Source of the DNA: RYN-417 sp043745485
Lineage (GTDB): Bacteria; Patescibacteriota; Saccharimonadia; Saccharimonadales; JACDBH01
Direction of reading: 5' to 3'
DNA length: 64,000 nt
Assembly: GCA_043745485.1 (NCBI GenBank)
Contig: JAYTSU010000021.1
Span: forward strand, 4,972 to 68,971
The translations under genes were made by a program, and so were the position numbers. This document shows positions 1 to 8,882 of the stretch, in pieces; positions within the stretch are counted from its first letter, which is position 1; each line of letters starts with the position of its first letter. The notes under the pieces were generated by a model. The model was not told where the DNA came from and did no database searches. It saw only the letters and a list, made by a program, of their open reading frames with translations.

Positions 1-503
1 TCGGCTGACTGCTCTGGAGTTGATTTAGAAGTATCTATATGCAATACATTATCAAAAGGTACGCTTGCGTTAAAATTATATGTATCTAGCTGTTTTCTTA
101 GTTGTTCACTATTTGAAAGCTTATTTAATAACTTTCTAGAATTATTGGACACTCTTTCTGTCAGTACATCAATTGGTGCTGATAGTTGTACGAAATTAAC
201 CGTGCCATTGTTTTTTGTAACTACATCAAAAGCATGTTTTACGAAACTTATATCAATTTCATCCTCTTCAAATACATATGTAAATATTATGTTTGTATTC
301 TGTTGTGCGGCGTATTCAAAAGTTGTAAGCCTTAGTTTACTAGTAAGTCCGAACATTTGCATGTCAAAATGGGGATATAGTTCTTTTGCAACATCTATAG
401 TTAAATGATTATGAAATAATTTATAATTGGTTTTTTCTGCAATTTTGATTCCAACCGTTAGTTTCCCAGTAGCAGGTGGTCCATATATAAATATTAGATT
501 CAT
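1..503 (-). CDS. P-loop kinase-like NTPase (partial, cut by window edge)
   Basis: The minus-strand reading frame starts at the ATG at 503 and stays open to base 1, so the C-terminus lies outside the window. The first residues read MNLIFIYGPPATGKLT, a Walker A P-loop (GPPATGK) of the kind seen in AAA_18 or shikimate-kinase-like small nucleotide kinases. An early His-Asn-His (around residues 31-33) follows. No substrate can be assigned from what is visible. The next gene upstream on the same strand is tRNA-Gln. Confidence 0.75.
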   Translation of the reverse strand, partial: MNLIFIYGPPATGKLTVGIKIAEKTNYKLFHNHLTIDVAKELYPHFDMQMFGLTSKLRLTTFEYAAQQNTNIIFTYVFEEDEIDISFVKHAFDVVTKNNGTVNFVQLSAPIDVLTERVSNNSRKLLNKLSNSEQLRKQLDTYNFNASVPFDNVLHIDTSKSTPEQSA

Positions 504-559
504 GTATTAACTATAGCAAATATTAAATTATTAAATATTAATACTATTACGCTTATGCT

Positions 560-634
560 TGGCTGGGGGTGAGGGATTCGAACCCCCGAATGCTAGTACC
601 AAAAACTAGTGTCTTACCACTTGACGAACCCCCA
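560..634 (-). tRNA. tRNA-Gln (anticodon TTG)
   Basis: The minus strand folds as a complete cloverleaf. The acceptor stem TGGGGGT pairs with ACCCCCA, the D-stem is GTC/GAC, and the anticodon stem CTAGT/ACTAG closes a 7-base loop TTTTGGT with anticodon TTG. The T-arm has the usual GGTTCGAATCC core. The 3' CCA is encoded (plus-strand TGG at 560-562). A TATAAT -10 (plus ATTATA at 668-673) lies 34 bases upstream of the mature 5' end. Confidence 0.95.
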
Positions 635-770
635 ATATGATTTGTATATGGTAAACAGATCTACATGATTATACCTGTTACACAGGATTTTTTAAAGACT
701 AAAGCGTACCAGGGGGGGCAAGTCTTCTGATTTAAGGTATTTACGAGTTTTCGAGTATTATAGATGTAAG

Positions 771-1625
771 ATGCTCAAAAAATATTATCTTCTCACAAAA
801 CCTGGCATAATCCGTGGTAACTTGATGACAGCTGCTGCCGGCTTTTTTCTAGCTAGCAAAGGGGATGTTAATGTTAAGAACTTAATAGAGTTACTACTAG
901 GAATCGCCTTAATAATAGCCAGTGCATGTGTGTTTAATAATTATCTAGACCGAGATATAGACAAAAAAATGGCTAGAACCAAGAACCGTGCTTTAGTAAC
1001 GGGTGAGATTACAGTACATTCAGCAATCTTGTTTGCGTGTGCTATGGGTATCGGTGGGTTTATGGTGTTAGCAATATATACAAACTTACTCACAGTAATT
1101 ATCGGTGTAATAGGGATATTCTCCTACGTTATACTTTATGGCTACTACAAACGCCGCTCTGTTCACGGCACTCTCATTGGCAGCATATCGGGCTCTACGT
1201 CTCTAGTAGCAGGCTACTGCGCCGTAACGGAACGCTTCGACATGTTGGCCCTACTACTCTTTGTTATTATGGCTGTTTGGCAAATGCCACACTTTTATGC
1301 AATTGGCGTGTATAAGCGGGATGATTACGCAAAAGCTGACTTACCCATCCTGCCAGTAATAAAAGGTATCGCGACAGCAAAAAAACATATTCTTGCCTAT
1401 ATAATTTTGTTTATCATTATAGTCAGCATACCTACATTGTGGCACTACACCGGCTACAGCTATTTAATTGTGATGCTTATAGTAAGCGGCTTGTGGCTCA
1501 GAACAGCTTTAAGTGGATTTACACAAAAAGATGCTATCAAGTATGGCCATCAAGTATTTGGCTATTCACTTATAACACTCTTGGTGTTCAGCTTAATGAT
1601 ATCCATTGACCATTTTTTGCCATAG
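771..1625 (+). CDS. cyoE: Protoheme IX farnesyltransferase (heme O synthase)
   Basis: UbiA-family membrane prenyltransferase, 284 aa, with multiple hydrophobic segments and the family motif NNYLDRDIDKKMARTKNR near residues 58-75, where Asp residues bind the Mg-prenyl diphosphate. It converts heme B to heme O, the cofactor of bo3-type and the precursor for aa3-type terminal oxidases. YYKRRS and the later DDYAKADLPILPV segment are also typical of CtaB/CyoE. No oxidase subunit is in the window, so the enzyme it serves must lie elsewhere. There is no clear Shine-Dalgarno; TATTAT sits about 9 bases before the ATG. Its presence beside NDH-2 argues for aerobic respiration. Confidence 0.92.
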   Translation: MLKKYYLLTKPGIIRGNLMTAAAGFFLASKGDVNVKNLIELLLGIALIIASACVFNNYLDRDIDKKMARTKNRALVTGEITVHSAILFACAMGIGGFMVLAIYTNLLTVIIGVIGIFSYVILYGYYKRRSVHGTLIGSISGSTSLVAGYCAVTERFDMLALLLFVIMAVWQMPHFYAIGVYKRDDYAKADLPILPVIKGIATAKKHILAYIILFIIIVSIPTLWHYTGYSYLIVMLIVSGLWLRTALSGFTQKDAIKYGHQVFGYSLITLLVFSLMISIDHFLP

Positions 1626-1657
1626 TCTTGCGGTCTTCAAGAGCCTGTTACTTATTA

Positions 1658-3313
1658 CTAAAAGTGGTCGCGCACGTGCGAGAAAGAATAGTCCCACAAT
1701 GCATTAGCTTTTTTGTGAGGGTTGAAAATGTGATTAGGATCAAATATGTCTTTAGTTTTACGAAATAGGTCAACAACTTCCTTGCCATACATTTCTTCTA
1801 GCCATGGGCCGCGGACCAGCCCGTCGTTGTGCTCACCGCTCAAAGATCCTTTGTACTTGAGGACTAGCTCATTCACTTCTTTCATGCTTGGCTGTAACTT
1901 CTCGCGCTCGTCTTTTTCTTCTAATTTCATGAGCGGGATAATATGGAAGTTACCGTCACCCATGTGTCCAGCAATAGTCGCAAGAAGCTTATATTTTTTA
2001 ATTATCAAACGAAGTTCTGGCAAAAACTTAGGCAAGTATTCTGGATTTACTACGAGGTCGTCAATATATGGGGCAGTGTGCTTGTCCTTCACTTTGCTTC
2101 TGAGCAACTGGAAGCTGCTCCGGCGCATAATTTGAAACTTGCGCTGCTTTGCCTCGGTATCGTCTTCTTCAAACAAACTCTCATGCTTAAACTCTTTCAT
2201 ATCCTCACGGAGCGCATGTACTTTTTGCGAAACTTCTTCAGGCGTTTCTCCAGTAAACTCAGCAAGCAGTACCATCTTAGGAATACCACGAAAAAGCAGC
2301 AGTGCATCAGGAATCAGCTGAAAAGCAAGCTTGATTGTCTCCTTCCAGCCAATGAGCTTATGGAAGGAAAAAAAGAGTTTAATACTTAGGATTAATGTAT
2401 AGTTGTCGAAGCCTTCGAAAGTGGCGGGATGGTGTGTCATGACTTTATTAATAAGCTCACCTAAGTCGTCCGTTTTCTTGAGAAATATAACTAAGCTACC
2501 AGAGTGAGCCGTAGAGGGCACTAAGCGAAAGTTAATGTCTGTTGTGAGCCCTAAAGTTCCCTGTGCACCAATAATTATTTGGGTCATATCAAAAACGCCC
2601 GTTTCGCGGTCCCACACATCCCACAGTTTATAGCCGGTAGAATTTTTTGTCACATGAGGCTTGGCGGCATTTATTTTGTCGTAGTTTTTTTCAATCAGTT
2701 CAAATAAATTTTTGTATAAATCTCCTTCGTAATCGCCTTGGGCCATTTTTGCGTCCAAATCAGCTTTGTCAAGAGGCTTCACGCTATACTCATTTCCATC
2801 TGCAAATACAACCTTGAGCTCATTCACAAATTTTTCTGTTTTGCCAAACTCTAAAGACTTTTCGCCACCAGAATTATTATTGACCATACCGCCGACAGTA
2901 CATAGATCTCGGCTCGCAGGAAACGGCGGAAGCAACGCTTTATGTTTGAGGGTTTCGACTTCAAAATCTCTATAAAAAACACCTGGCTGCACCTGGGCAG
3001 AGGTTGGCGAAACTGATGTAATAGTTGTGAAGTGCTTGTTAAAATCTGCAATGATGGAGTCGTTGATGGCACCACCAGACATGTCGGTGCCTGCGCTCCG
3101 TGCTGTAACGCTCAAATTGGGATTATTAACGCGTTCGCTATTAATTGTTTTAATCAGTGCCTGAACGTCTGCACTGTTGTTTGGCGAAACAATCAGCTCT
3201 GGACGAAGCTCAAACAAAGAAGCATCATGACTATAAAAGTCTTTAGCGGTTGCAGAATCGTCAGTCTCGCCTATAAAACCCGCGGCTTTGAGCGCAGTAG
3301 TGAAGTTATCCAT
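1658..3313 (-). CDS. FAD-linked oxidase, D-lactate/glycolate dehydrogenase type
   Basis: 551 aa protein of the FAD/FMN-containing dehydrogenase (GlcD/D-LDH) family. The N-terminal FAD_binding_4 domain shows SARSAGTDMSGGA (about residues 71-83) and TVGGMVNNNSGGEKS. The C-terminal domain has the conserved GHMGDGNFH, SGEHNDG and DPNHIFNPHK motifs. It would oxidise a 2-hydroxy acid, D-lactate or glycolate being most likely, and pass electrons to quinone. No Fe-S cluster cysteines are visible. AAGGAT precedes the ATG closely. It is convergent with cyoE and divergent from NDH-2, which supports a short electron-transport chain. The substrate cannot be decided from sequence. Confidence 0.85.
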   Translation of the reverse strand: MDNFTTALKAAGFIGETDDSATAKDFYSHDASLFELRPELIVSPNNSADVQALIKTINSERVNNPNLSVTARSAGTDMSGGAINDSIIADFNKHFTTITSVSPTSAQVQPGVFYRDFEVETLKHKALLPPFPASRDLCTVGGMVNNNSGGEKSLEFGKTEKFVNELKVVFADGNEYSVKPLDKADLDAKMAQGDYEGDLYKNLFELIEKNYDKINAAKPHVTKNSTGYKLWDVWDRETGVFDMTQIIIGAQGTLGLTTDINFRLVPSTAHSGSLVIFLKKTDDLGELINKVMTHHPATFEGFDNYTLILSIKLFFSFHKLIGWKETIKLAFQLIPDALLLFRGIPKMVLLAEFTGETPEEVSQKVHALREDMKEFKHESLFEEDDTEAKQRKFQIMRRSSFQLLRSKVKDKHTAPYIDDLVVNPEYLPKFLPELRLIIKKYKLLATIAGHMGDGNFHIIPLMKLEEKDEREKLQPSMKEVNELVLKYKGSLSGEHNDGLVRGPWLEEMYGKEVVDLFRKTKDIFDPNHIFNPHKKANALWDYSFSHVRDHF

Positions 3314-3425
3314 TATCCTTAAGCTTACTTGTTATTGTTTTAGTTCGCAAGCAAAAGAGTTAGCATCCAACGACGCTATAATAACCCTTATGCATTTCCG
3401 GTAATATTTTGTATACTTAAGCGTA

Positions 3426-4619
3426 ATGAAGCAAAAACATGTACTCATAGTGGGGGGCGGCTTTGCCGGCGTTAAGGCAGCGCTTGATCTCGCCAAGCAC
3501 GATCAACATTTTAAGATAACCCTCCTTTCTGACGAGACCACATTTAATTACCACCCAACGCTGTATCATACTGCTACGGGCGGAAGCAGACAGGTGTCTG
3601 ACATACCACTTAGTGAAATACTTGGTGATAAGCCAGTAAAAATTCTAAACGGCCATGCCGAAACGCTGGATAGAATTCATAAAACAGTTACTTTAGCAGA
3701 CGGGTCTAAGCTACATTACGACATACTCATTCTTGCTCTTGGTGCTATCACTAACTATTTCGGTATTAAAGGTATGCAGGAATATTCATACGGTATTAAG
3801 TCACTCCAAGAAGCAGAAGAGCTTAAAGCCCATTTGCACAAACAGCTCATAGAAGACAAAAAGCCAGATCTTAATTATATAATTGTGGGTGGTGGACCAA
3901 CGGGAGTAGAATTAGCCGGCGCACTTCCAGGCTATGTAAAACGAATCATGAAACAGCATGGACTACGTGATGCAAAGTTACATGTCGACGTGGTGGAAGC
4001 GGCGCCACACCTGATGCCCCGTATGCCCAAGTCAGTTTCTAAATCGTTTGAACGAAGACTACGCAGCTTAGGTGTTAAATTATACCTTGGTACTCCTGTG
4101 CAGGCAGAGACAGCCAACACGCTCCTTATGAACGGTAAATATGTCCGCAGTCATACGGTTGTTTGGACGGCAGGTATTGCTAATAACCCCTTCTTTGACA
4201 AGAATGGGTTTATGGCAACCAAGAACCATAAAGTCCAGATAGACAGGCTTATGCAAGCATGGCCAGGTATATTCGTCATCGGCGATAATGCTGACACGCC
4301 GTACAGTGGTATGGCACAGACTGCTCTGTATGATGCACATTTTGTAGTTGAGAACCTTGTAAGGCACGCAAACAATGAGCGTCCGTATGCATACAAGGCA
4401 AAAAAGCCGATTTATGTTACACCCGCTGGTCCACATTGGGCGTCAGTTGTCTGGGGCAGAGTGCACATCTATGGCTGGTTGGGCTGGGCCATACGGCAAG
4501 CAGCCGACTGGATGGGCTATAGAGACTTGGAGCCGTGGTGGCGCGCCACCGAACTTTTGATTGCAAAAGCAGACCGTGAGGACGGTTGCGCTGTATGTGC
4601 CGCGCCCGCTTTTAAATAA
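3426..4619 (+). CDS. ndh: Type II NADH dehydrogenase (NDH-2)
   Basis: 397 aa single-subunit FAD flavoprotein. The first dinucleotide fold is VLIVGGGFAGVKAA (residues 5-18), the NADH-binding fold is IIVGGGPTGVELAGAL (about 152-167), and the FAD-contacting segment is FVIGDNADTPYSGMAQTA. The tail is amphipathic and Trp-rich, as in membrane-associated NDH-2. It oxidises NADH and reduces quinone without pumping protons. TATACT at 3412-3417 ends 8 bases before the ATG with no Shine-Dalgarno, suggesting a leaderless mRNA. The stop codon overlaps the convergent queA end by 8 bases. Confidence 0.93.
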   Translation: MKQKHVLIVGGGFAGVKAALDLAKHDQHFKITLLSDETTFNYHPTLYHTATGGSRQVSDIPLSEILGDKPVKILNGHAETLDRIHKTVTLADGSKLHYDILILALGAITNYFGIKGMQEYSYGIKSLQEAEELKAHLHKQLIEDKKPDLNYIIVGGGPTGVELAGALPGYVKRIMKQHGLRDAKLHVDVVEAAPHLMPRMPKSVSKSFERRLRSLGVKLYLGTPVQAETANTLLMNGKYVRSHTVVWTAGIANNPFFDKNGFMATKNHKVQIDRLMQAWPGIFVIGDNADTPYSGMAQTALYDAHFVVENLVRHANNERPYAYKAKKPIYVTPAGPHWASVVWGRVHIYGWLGWAIRQAADWMGYRDLEPWWRATELLIAKADREDGCAVCAAPAFK

Positions 4620-5598
4620 TTATCATGGCATCGCCAAAAGAATAAAATCGATAGTTCTGGGCAATTGCATGCGCATAGACACGCTGTAATTCGTCAACCG
4701 AACCCATAAACGCACTTACGAGCATCAATAGTGTACTTTTTGGTAAATGAAAATTAGTAATCAGTGAGCCAACAGATTTGAATTCATAGCCAGGAGTAAT
4801 AAATATAGCCGTAGAGCCGCTTTCTTCCTTAAAAGGCAATTGTGCACTTTCTAGGACCCGTACAGTAGTCGTACCTACTGCAGTAATATGATTAGAAGCG
4901 TTTAGTATATGTGCCACTTCTGTACTCACCACGTATGATTCCTCATGCATTACGTGATCTCTTAAATTATCGGTTTTTACTGGTGCAAATGTACCCATAC
5001 CTATGTGCAATGTAACTTCTGCAATTGTATGTTCTTTACGAATGTTCTCCAATAATTCTGAAGTAAAATGCAAACCCGCGGTCGGGGCAGCTTTACTACC
5101 AAGTGGATCAGCATAGACTGTTTGATATTCTTCAGCTAATGATTCGTCTTGAGCTATGTATGGCGGTAGTGGCGTCAGGCGGAACGGATCAAAACTGACG
5201 TCGTCTAGGGGGCGATCAAGGCTGATTGTGCGAACGCCGTCATCGGCAATATCATCAACACGAAATATAAAATTATCCACCGTAACTTCGCCAAGTTGGA
5301 ACTTTTTGCCTGGATAAACCAACGCTTTTATGGTAGTAGGGTTAATAGTCTCAAGCACAAATACTTCTGTTTTACCAAACCGCAAACGACACTTTTCGAC
5401 TCGGCTATTATTAACGACGAGGGTGGAGTCTTTGGGTAAATACTTCGCAATATTATAAAAAAAGTCATCAATTATTGATTGTGATTTACGATCATACACA
5501 AGCAGCCGGGCGTGATCGCGAGGACTAGCAGGTACTTGAGCTATAAGACGCTCTGGCAGTATAAAATCAAAATCTCTCAAAGTGTAGTTTTTAGGCAT
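4612..5598 (-). CDS. queA: S-adenosylmethionine:tRNA ribosyltransferase-isomerase
   Basis: QueA transfers the ribosyl group of SAM to 7-aminomethyl-7-deazaguanine in tRNA to make epoxyqueuosine. The chosen start (ATG at 5598) gives MPKNYTLRDFDFILPERLIAQ, the canonical QueA N-terminus. The longer frame reaching 6039 is antisense to the helicase and is not credible. Conserved segments are ILPERLIAQ, TAGLHFT, GTFAPV and NFHLPKSTLLMLV. The -10 (minus TATTCT, plus 5607-5612) is 8 bases before the ATG and overlaps the -10 of the divergent helicase gene. It implies wobble queuosine in this reduced genome, or salvage of the precursor. Confidence 0.93.
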   Translation of the reverse strand: MPKNYTLRDFDFILPERLIAQVPASPRDHARLLVYDRKSQSIIDDFFYNIAKYLPKDSTLVVNNSRVEKCRLRFGKTEVFVLETINPTTIKALVYPGKKFQLGEVTVDNFIFRVDDIADDGVRTISLDRPLDDVSFDPFRLTPLPPYIAQDESLAEEYQTVYADPLGSKAAPTAGLHFTSELLENIRKEHTIAEVTLHIGMGTFAPVKTDNLRDHVMHEESYVVSTEVAHILNASNHITAVGTTTVRVLESAQLPFKEESGSTAIFITPGYEFKSVGSLITNFHLPKSTLLMLVSAFMGSVDELQRVYAHAIAQNYRFYSFGDAMIII

Positions 5599-5605
5599 AA
5601 CAGAG

Positions 5606-5612
5606 TAGAATA
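5606..5612. promoter_or_regulatory. Overlapping divergent -10 boxes, queA / helicase
   Basis: Only 22 bases separate the two divergent start codons (5598 minus, 5621 plus). TAGAATA reads as TAGAAT on the plus strand (5606-5611, 9 bases before ATG) and as TATTCT on the minus strand (5612-5607, 8 bases before ATG). Both -35 regions would have to lie inside the opposite coding sequence, where only weak matches are seen. Confidence 0.5.
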
Positions 5613-5620
5613 TACAGTAT

Positions 5621-8600
5621 ATGGGTAACTTCTCCAAAGAATATGACATGTTAAATGTCGAACAAAAAAAGGCTGTCGATGCTACTGAGGGCGCAGTCTT
5701 GGTCATTGCAGGGCCGGGCACAGGCAAAACCCAACTTCTTTCACTACGAGTCGCAAACATATTAGAAAAATCTGACAGCCTACCACAAAACATTTTATGT
5801 CTTACGTTTACTAATAAAGCTGCGAACAACATGCAACTTCGCTTGAGTAAACTCGTGGGCGCGGCCGCTCGTAAAGTCATGATAAGTACTTTCCATAGTT
5901 TTGCTGCTGAAGTCATGAATCTATACCCCGAATATTTTTGGCAGGGAGCACGCCTTATAAATGTGCCACAAGCGGTGCAGTATGAAATTATTACTAATAT
6001 ACTATCAGCACTACCTCTCGACAATCCGCTTGCACTCAAATTTGCCGGTCAATTTACAAGCACTAAAGATGTCTTAGATGGGCTGAGACTTGCTAAAGAA
6101 GCGGGTTTGACACCAGATAAGCTGCGAGCGCTTATAGAGCATAATATTTCGTACATTAACACAGTCGAATCGGAGCTTGTAGAAATATGTTCTGAGCGAC
6201 TGAGTTATAAAAAACTTGATGAACTCGCGCTACGTATTGAGGAGTTGCCTATGCAGCATACCGACGATCTAACTCGGCCGCTTTCGGCACTATCAACCGT
6301 TATATTAGAAAGTTTTGAGGCCGCACATAGCGCTGATGAAGCTACGGCTAAGACAAGGAATACCAGTGCGTGGAAAAGCCGCTGGATCAAATCCGTTGAA
6401 GGCAAAAAAGGTATGTATGACGAAAGGAAGCGCAATGATTGGTGGTTGGCACTAGCTGATGTTTATGAAAGCTATAGAAATGCATTGCACGCTCGCGGCT
6501 TTTACGATTTTTCTGACATGATAATTGAAGTTATTACGCAACTAGAACGTCGTCCTGACATGCTGGCCGACATTCAAGAACGTTTTCATTATGTGCTGAT
6601 TGACGAGTTTCAGGATACGAATGCAGCTCAGCTTCGACTCGCGCACCTTGTTGCAGACAGCTATACGTCAGAAGGAAACCCAAATATTATGGCAGTAGGT
6701 GACGATGATCAGTCTATCTACAAGTTTAATGGAGCAGAGCTGAGTAATATGCTTGGCTTTACACGGAGCTATCCTAAAGCGCAAATATTTGTGCTGACAG
6801 ATAATTACCGCTCGAGCCAAAAGGTGCTTGATGTATCGATGGAAGTTATTAAGCAGGCAAGTGAACGCGTCACGACTAAATATGCTGCTATTACAAAAGA
6901 ATTGGTCGCCAAAAACCCACCCGCAGCATCAAGTAACATCAAACATCTCTCCTTTCCAACCAAAGAACATGAATATTATGGTGTTGCCAAAGCCATTAAG
7001 TTAGCGCATAAAAAAGGTAGCGTAGCTGTACTCGCTCGCAGTCATGACAGTTTACGGAAAGTTGCCTTGGCATTGCGCTCCCAAAGTGTGCCTGTGCGCT
7101 ATGAGCAACAGCAAAGTGTTTTGGAACAACCTATTATTAAACAGGTGTTGTTAATTAGCGAGATTATTACTGCAATATCTACAGGTGACGAGGCTCTCGT
7201 TAATACGTATATTCCAAAGCTTTTAACGTATGACACATGGCATATTACGCCGAGTATATTATGGAAGCTTGCTCTGCAGAACCGCAACAATACTCACTGG
7301 TTAGAAAGTATGGAAAACAGCACTGACGAATACCTTATGAGCATTGCACAGTGGCTACTGTGGCTTGCAGGCAAAAGTCAGTCAGAGCCGCTCGTCCGTA
7401 TGCTCGAATATATCATTGGACTTAGCGCCTCAGAACATATGACTAGTCCATTGCGCCGACACTACTTAGAAGCTACCGCAGTAGATACGCCGTATCTCGC
7501 TGGCATATCTGCTATTTCTAAACTCATTACTCTTGCGCAAGAATTTAGCACACACGGCTCAGCTTCTATTGAAGATTTTGTGCGGCTCATGCGCGTAAGC
7601 CATGACAACAACCAAACCATCACTGATCAGTCGCTTTTTGTGACGTCTTCAGACGCAGTTGAGCTCCTAACAATACATAAGGCAAAGGGCCTTGAGTTTG
7701 ACTCTGTCTATATAGTGGATGCAATGGAATCGAACTGGAAACCATCGTCACGCGGACGTAAAGCACCGTCTAACCTGCCACTACGTCCAGCAGGTGACAA
7801 TTATGACGACTACGTACGGCTCATGTTTGTTGCGATGACACGTGCTAAGCGTGACCTAACAATTGCTAGTTACTATACAAACGAGGCAGGCGATGAAGCT
7901 GTGCCATCGTCTATAATTCGTGACATCTTACCAGCAGAAATAATTACTTATAATAATGCGGACAATCCTATTACTGTATTGGAACCTGCAGTTACATGGC
8001 CCCGGCTTGAAGGTAGTGATGAAACAACGCTTCTCAAAGATATCTTAGAAAACTATACATTAAGCCCTAGTGCATTTCTGGACTTCCTAGATATATCAAA
8101 AGGTGGGCCACAATATTTCTTAGAAAAATATTTGCTCCGTTTGCCAGAAGCTCAATCTACGGCGGCCGCATTTGGTAGCTCAATCCATAGAGCACTGGAA
8201 AGTGCTCAGCAGCTCATGCGTGACGGTAATTTTGATATAAATGCCATTACTTCCACATATAAAATTACGTTACTTGAACAAAATCTAAGCAGTCTGGAAT
8301 ATAGCCGCTATCTAGCCCATGGCAAGAATATTATCAGACGGCTATTTGAAAATTATGAATTAGTACTGAGTGTTGAGGGCAAGCCAGAAGTATCTTTGAA
8401 TGTACACGTAAATGATGTTGCAATAAAAGGTAAGTTGGACCGTTTGGACAGTACTGAAAATAGTCTACTCATAACTGACTATAAAACTGGTAAACCGTTG
8501 AGCTCTTTGCACACCAAAAACCAATCTTTACAGCTCAAAGCCTGGCGACATCGGACACAGTTAGAGCTATACATTCTTATGCTCCGTGAGTCTGGAAAGT

Positions 8601-8833
8601 TTCCGAATAATACAATTATAGAAGCTCAAATGACATACGTGGAAGCAGAGTCCAAGAAAGAACTAAATCTCAGATACATTCCTGATGAGGATGCGCTACA
8701 TCGCGTACAACAATTAGTTATAAAAGTCAGTAAAAATATTCAAAGCCTAAATCTGCCAGATATACGTCATTATGATGCAAGTTACGATGGTACTAGGCAG
8801 TTTGAGAATGATTTATTAAACGGCACAATATAA
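5621..8833 (+). CDS. UvrD/PcrA-type helicase fused to a RecB-like PD-(D/E)XK nuclease
   Basis: 1070 aa superfamily 1A helicase. Walker A GPGTGKT is near residues 31-37. Motif Ia is LTFTNKAA, motif II VLIDEFQDTN, motif III GDDDQSIYKFNG, motif IV DNYRSS, motif V TIHKAKGLEFD and motif VI FVAMTRAKRDL. The C-terminal ~200 residues hold GSSIHRALE and KGKLDRLD...LLITDYKTGK (about residue 949), the core of a PDDEXK_1 (RecB/AddB) nuclease. The domain order helicase-nuclease resembles AddA/AdnB, so a role in end resection or recombinational repair is likely. No AddB or AdnA partner is in the window. It appears leaderless, and is followed by a strong terminator. Confidence 0.9.
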   Translation: MGNFSKEYDMLNVEQKKAVDATEGAVLVIAGPGTGKTQLLSLRVANILEKSDSLPQNILCLTFTNKAANNMQLRLSKLVGAAARKVMISTFHSFAAEVMNLYPEYFWQGARLINVPQAVQYEIITNILSALPLDNPLALKFAGQFTSTKDVLDGLRLAKEAGLTPDKLRALIEHNISYINTVESELVEICSERLSYKKLDELALRIEELPMQHTDDLTRPLSALSTVILESFEAAHSADEATAKTRNTSAWKSRWIKSVEGKKGMYDERKRNDWWLALADVYESYRNALHARGFYDFSDMIIEVITQLERRPDMLADIQERFHYVLIDEFQDTNAAQLRLAHLVADSYTSEGNPNIMAVGDDDQSIYKFNGAELSNMLGFTRSYPKAQIFVLTDNYRSSQKVLDVSMEVIKQASERVTTKYAAITKELVAKNPPAASSNIKHLSFPTKEHEYYGVAKAIKLAHKKGSVAVLARSHDSLRKVALALRSQSVPVRYEQQQSVLEQPIIKQVLLISEIITAISTGDEALVNTYIPKLLTYDTWHITPSILWKLALQNRNNTHWLESMENSTDEYLMSIAQWLLWLAGKSQSEPLVRMLEYIIGLSASEHMTSPLRRHYLEATAVDTPYLAGISAISKLITLAQEFSTHGSASIEDFVRLMRVSHDNNQTITDQSLFVTSSDAVELLTIHKAKGLEFDSVYIVDAMESNWKPSSRGRKAPSNLPLRPAGDNYDDYVRLMFVAMTRAKRDLTIASYYTNEAGDEAVPSSIIRDILPAEIITYNNADNPITVLEPAVTWPRLEGSDETTLLKDILENYTLSPSAFLDFLDISKGGPQYFLEKYLLRLPEAQSTAAAFGSSIHRALESAQQLMRDGNFDINAITSTYKITLLEQNLSSLEYSRYLAHGKNIIRRLFENYELVLSVEGKPEVSLNVHVNDVAIKGKLDRLDSTENSLLITDYKTGKPLSSLHTKNQSLQLKAWRHRTQLELYILMLRESGKFPNNTIIEAQMTYVEAESKKELNLRYIPDEDALHRVQQLVIKVSKNIQSLNLPDIRHYDASYDGTRQFENDLLNGTI

Positions 8834-8866
8834 AAAGAACTCCTTTTTAACGGAGTTCTTTTTATT
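8832..8866 (+). terminator. Rho-independent terminator after helicase-nuclease
   Basis: AAAGAACTCC (8834-8843) pairs with GGAGTTCTTT (8852-8861), followed by a T-rich tract. The A-run on the left means it could also stop transcripts arriving from the minus-strand aquaporin gene. Confidence 0.88.
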
Positions 8867-8882
8867 GAAAAAGTTACGGTAA

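Noticed and set aside
1746..2389. Plus-strand frames opposite the FAD-linked oxidase
   Set aside because: Shadow frames of a well-supported gene; no family similarity.
5599..6039. N-terminal extension of the queA frame (147 codons)
   Set aside because: It is antisense to the start of the helicase gene, has no QueA similarity, and the family N-terminus begins at 5598.
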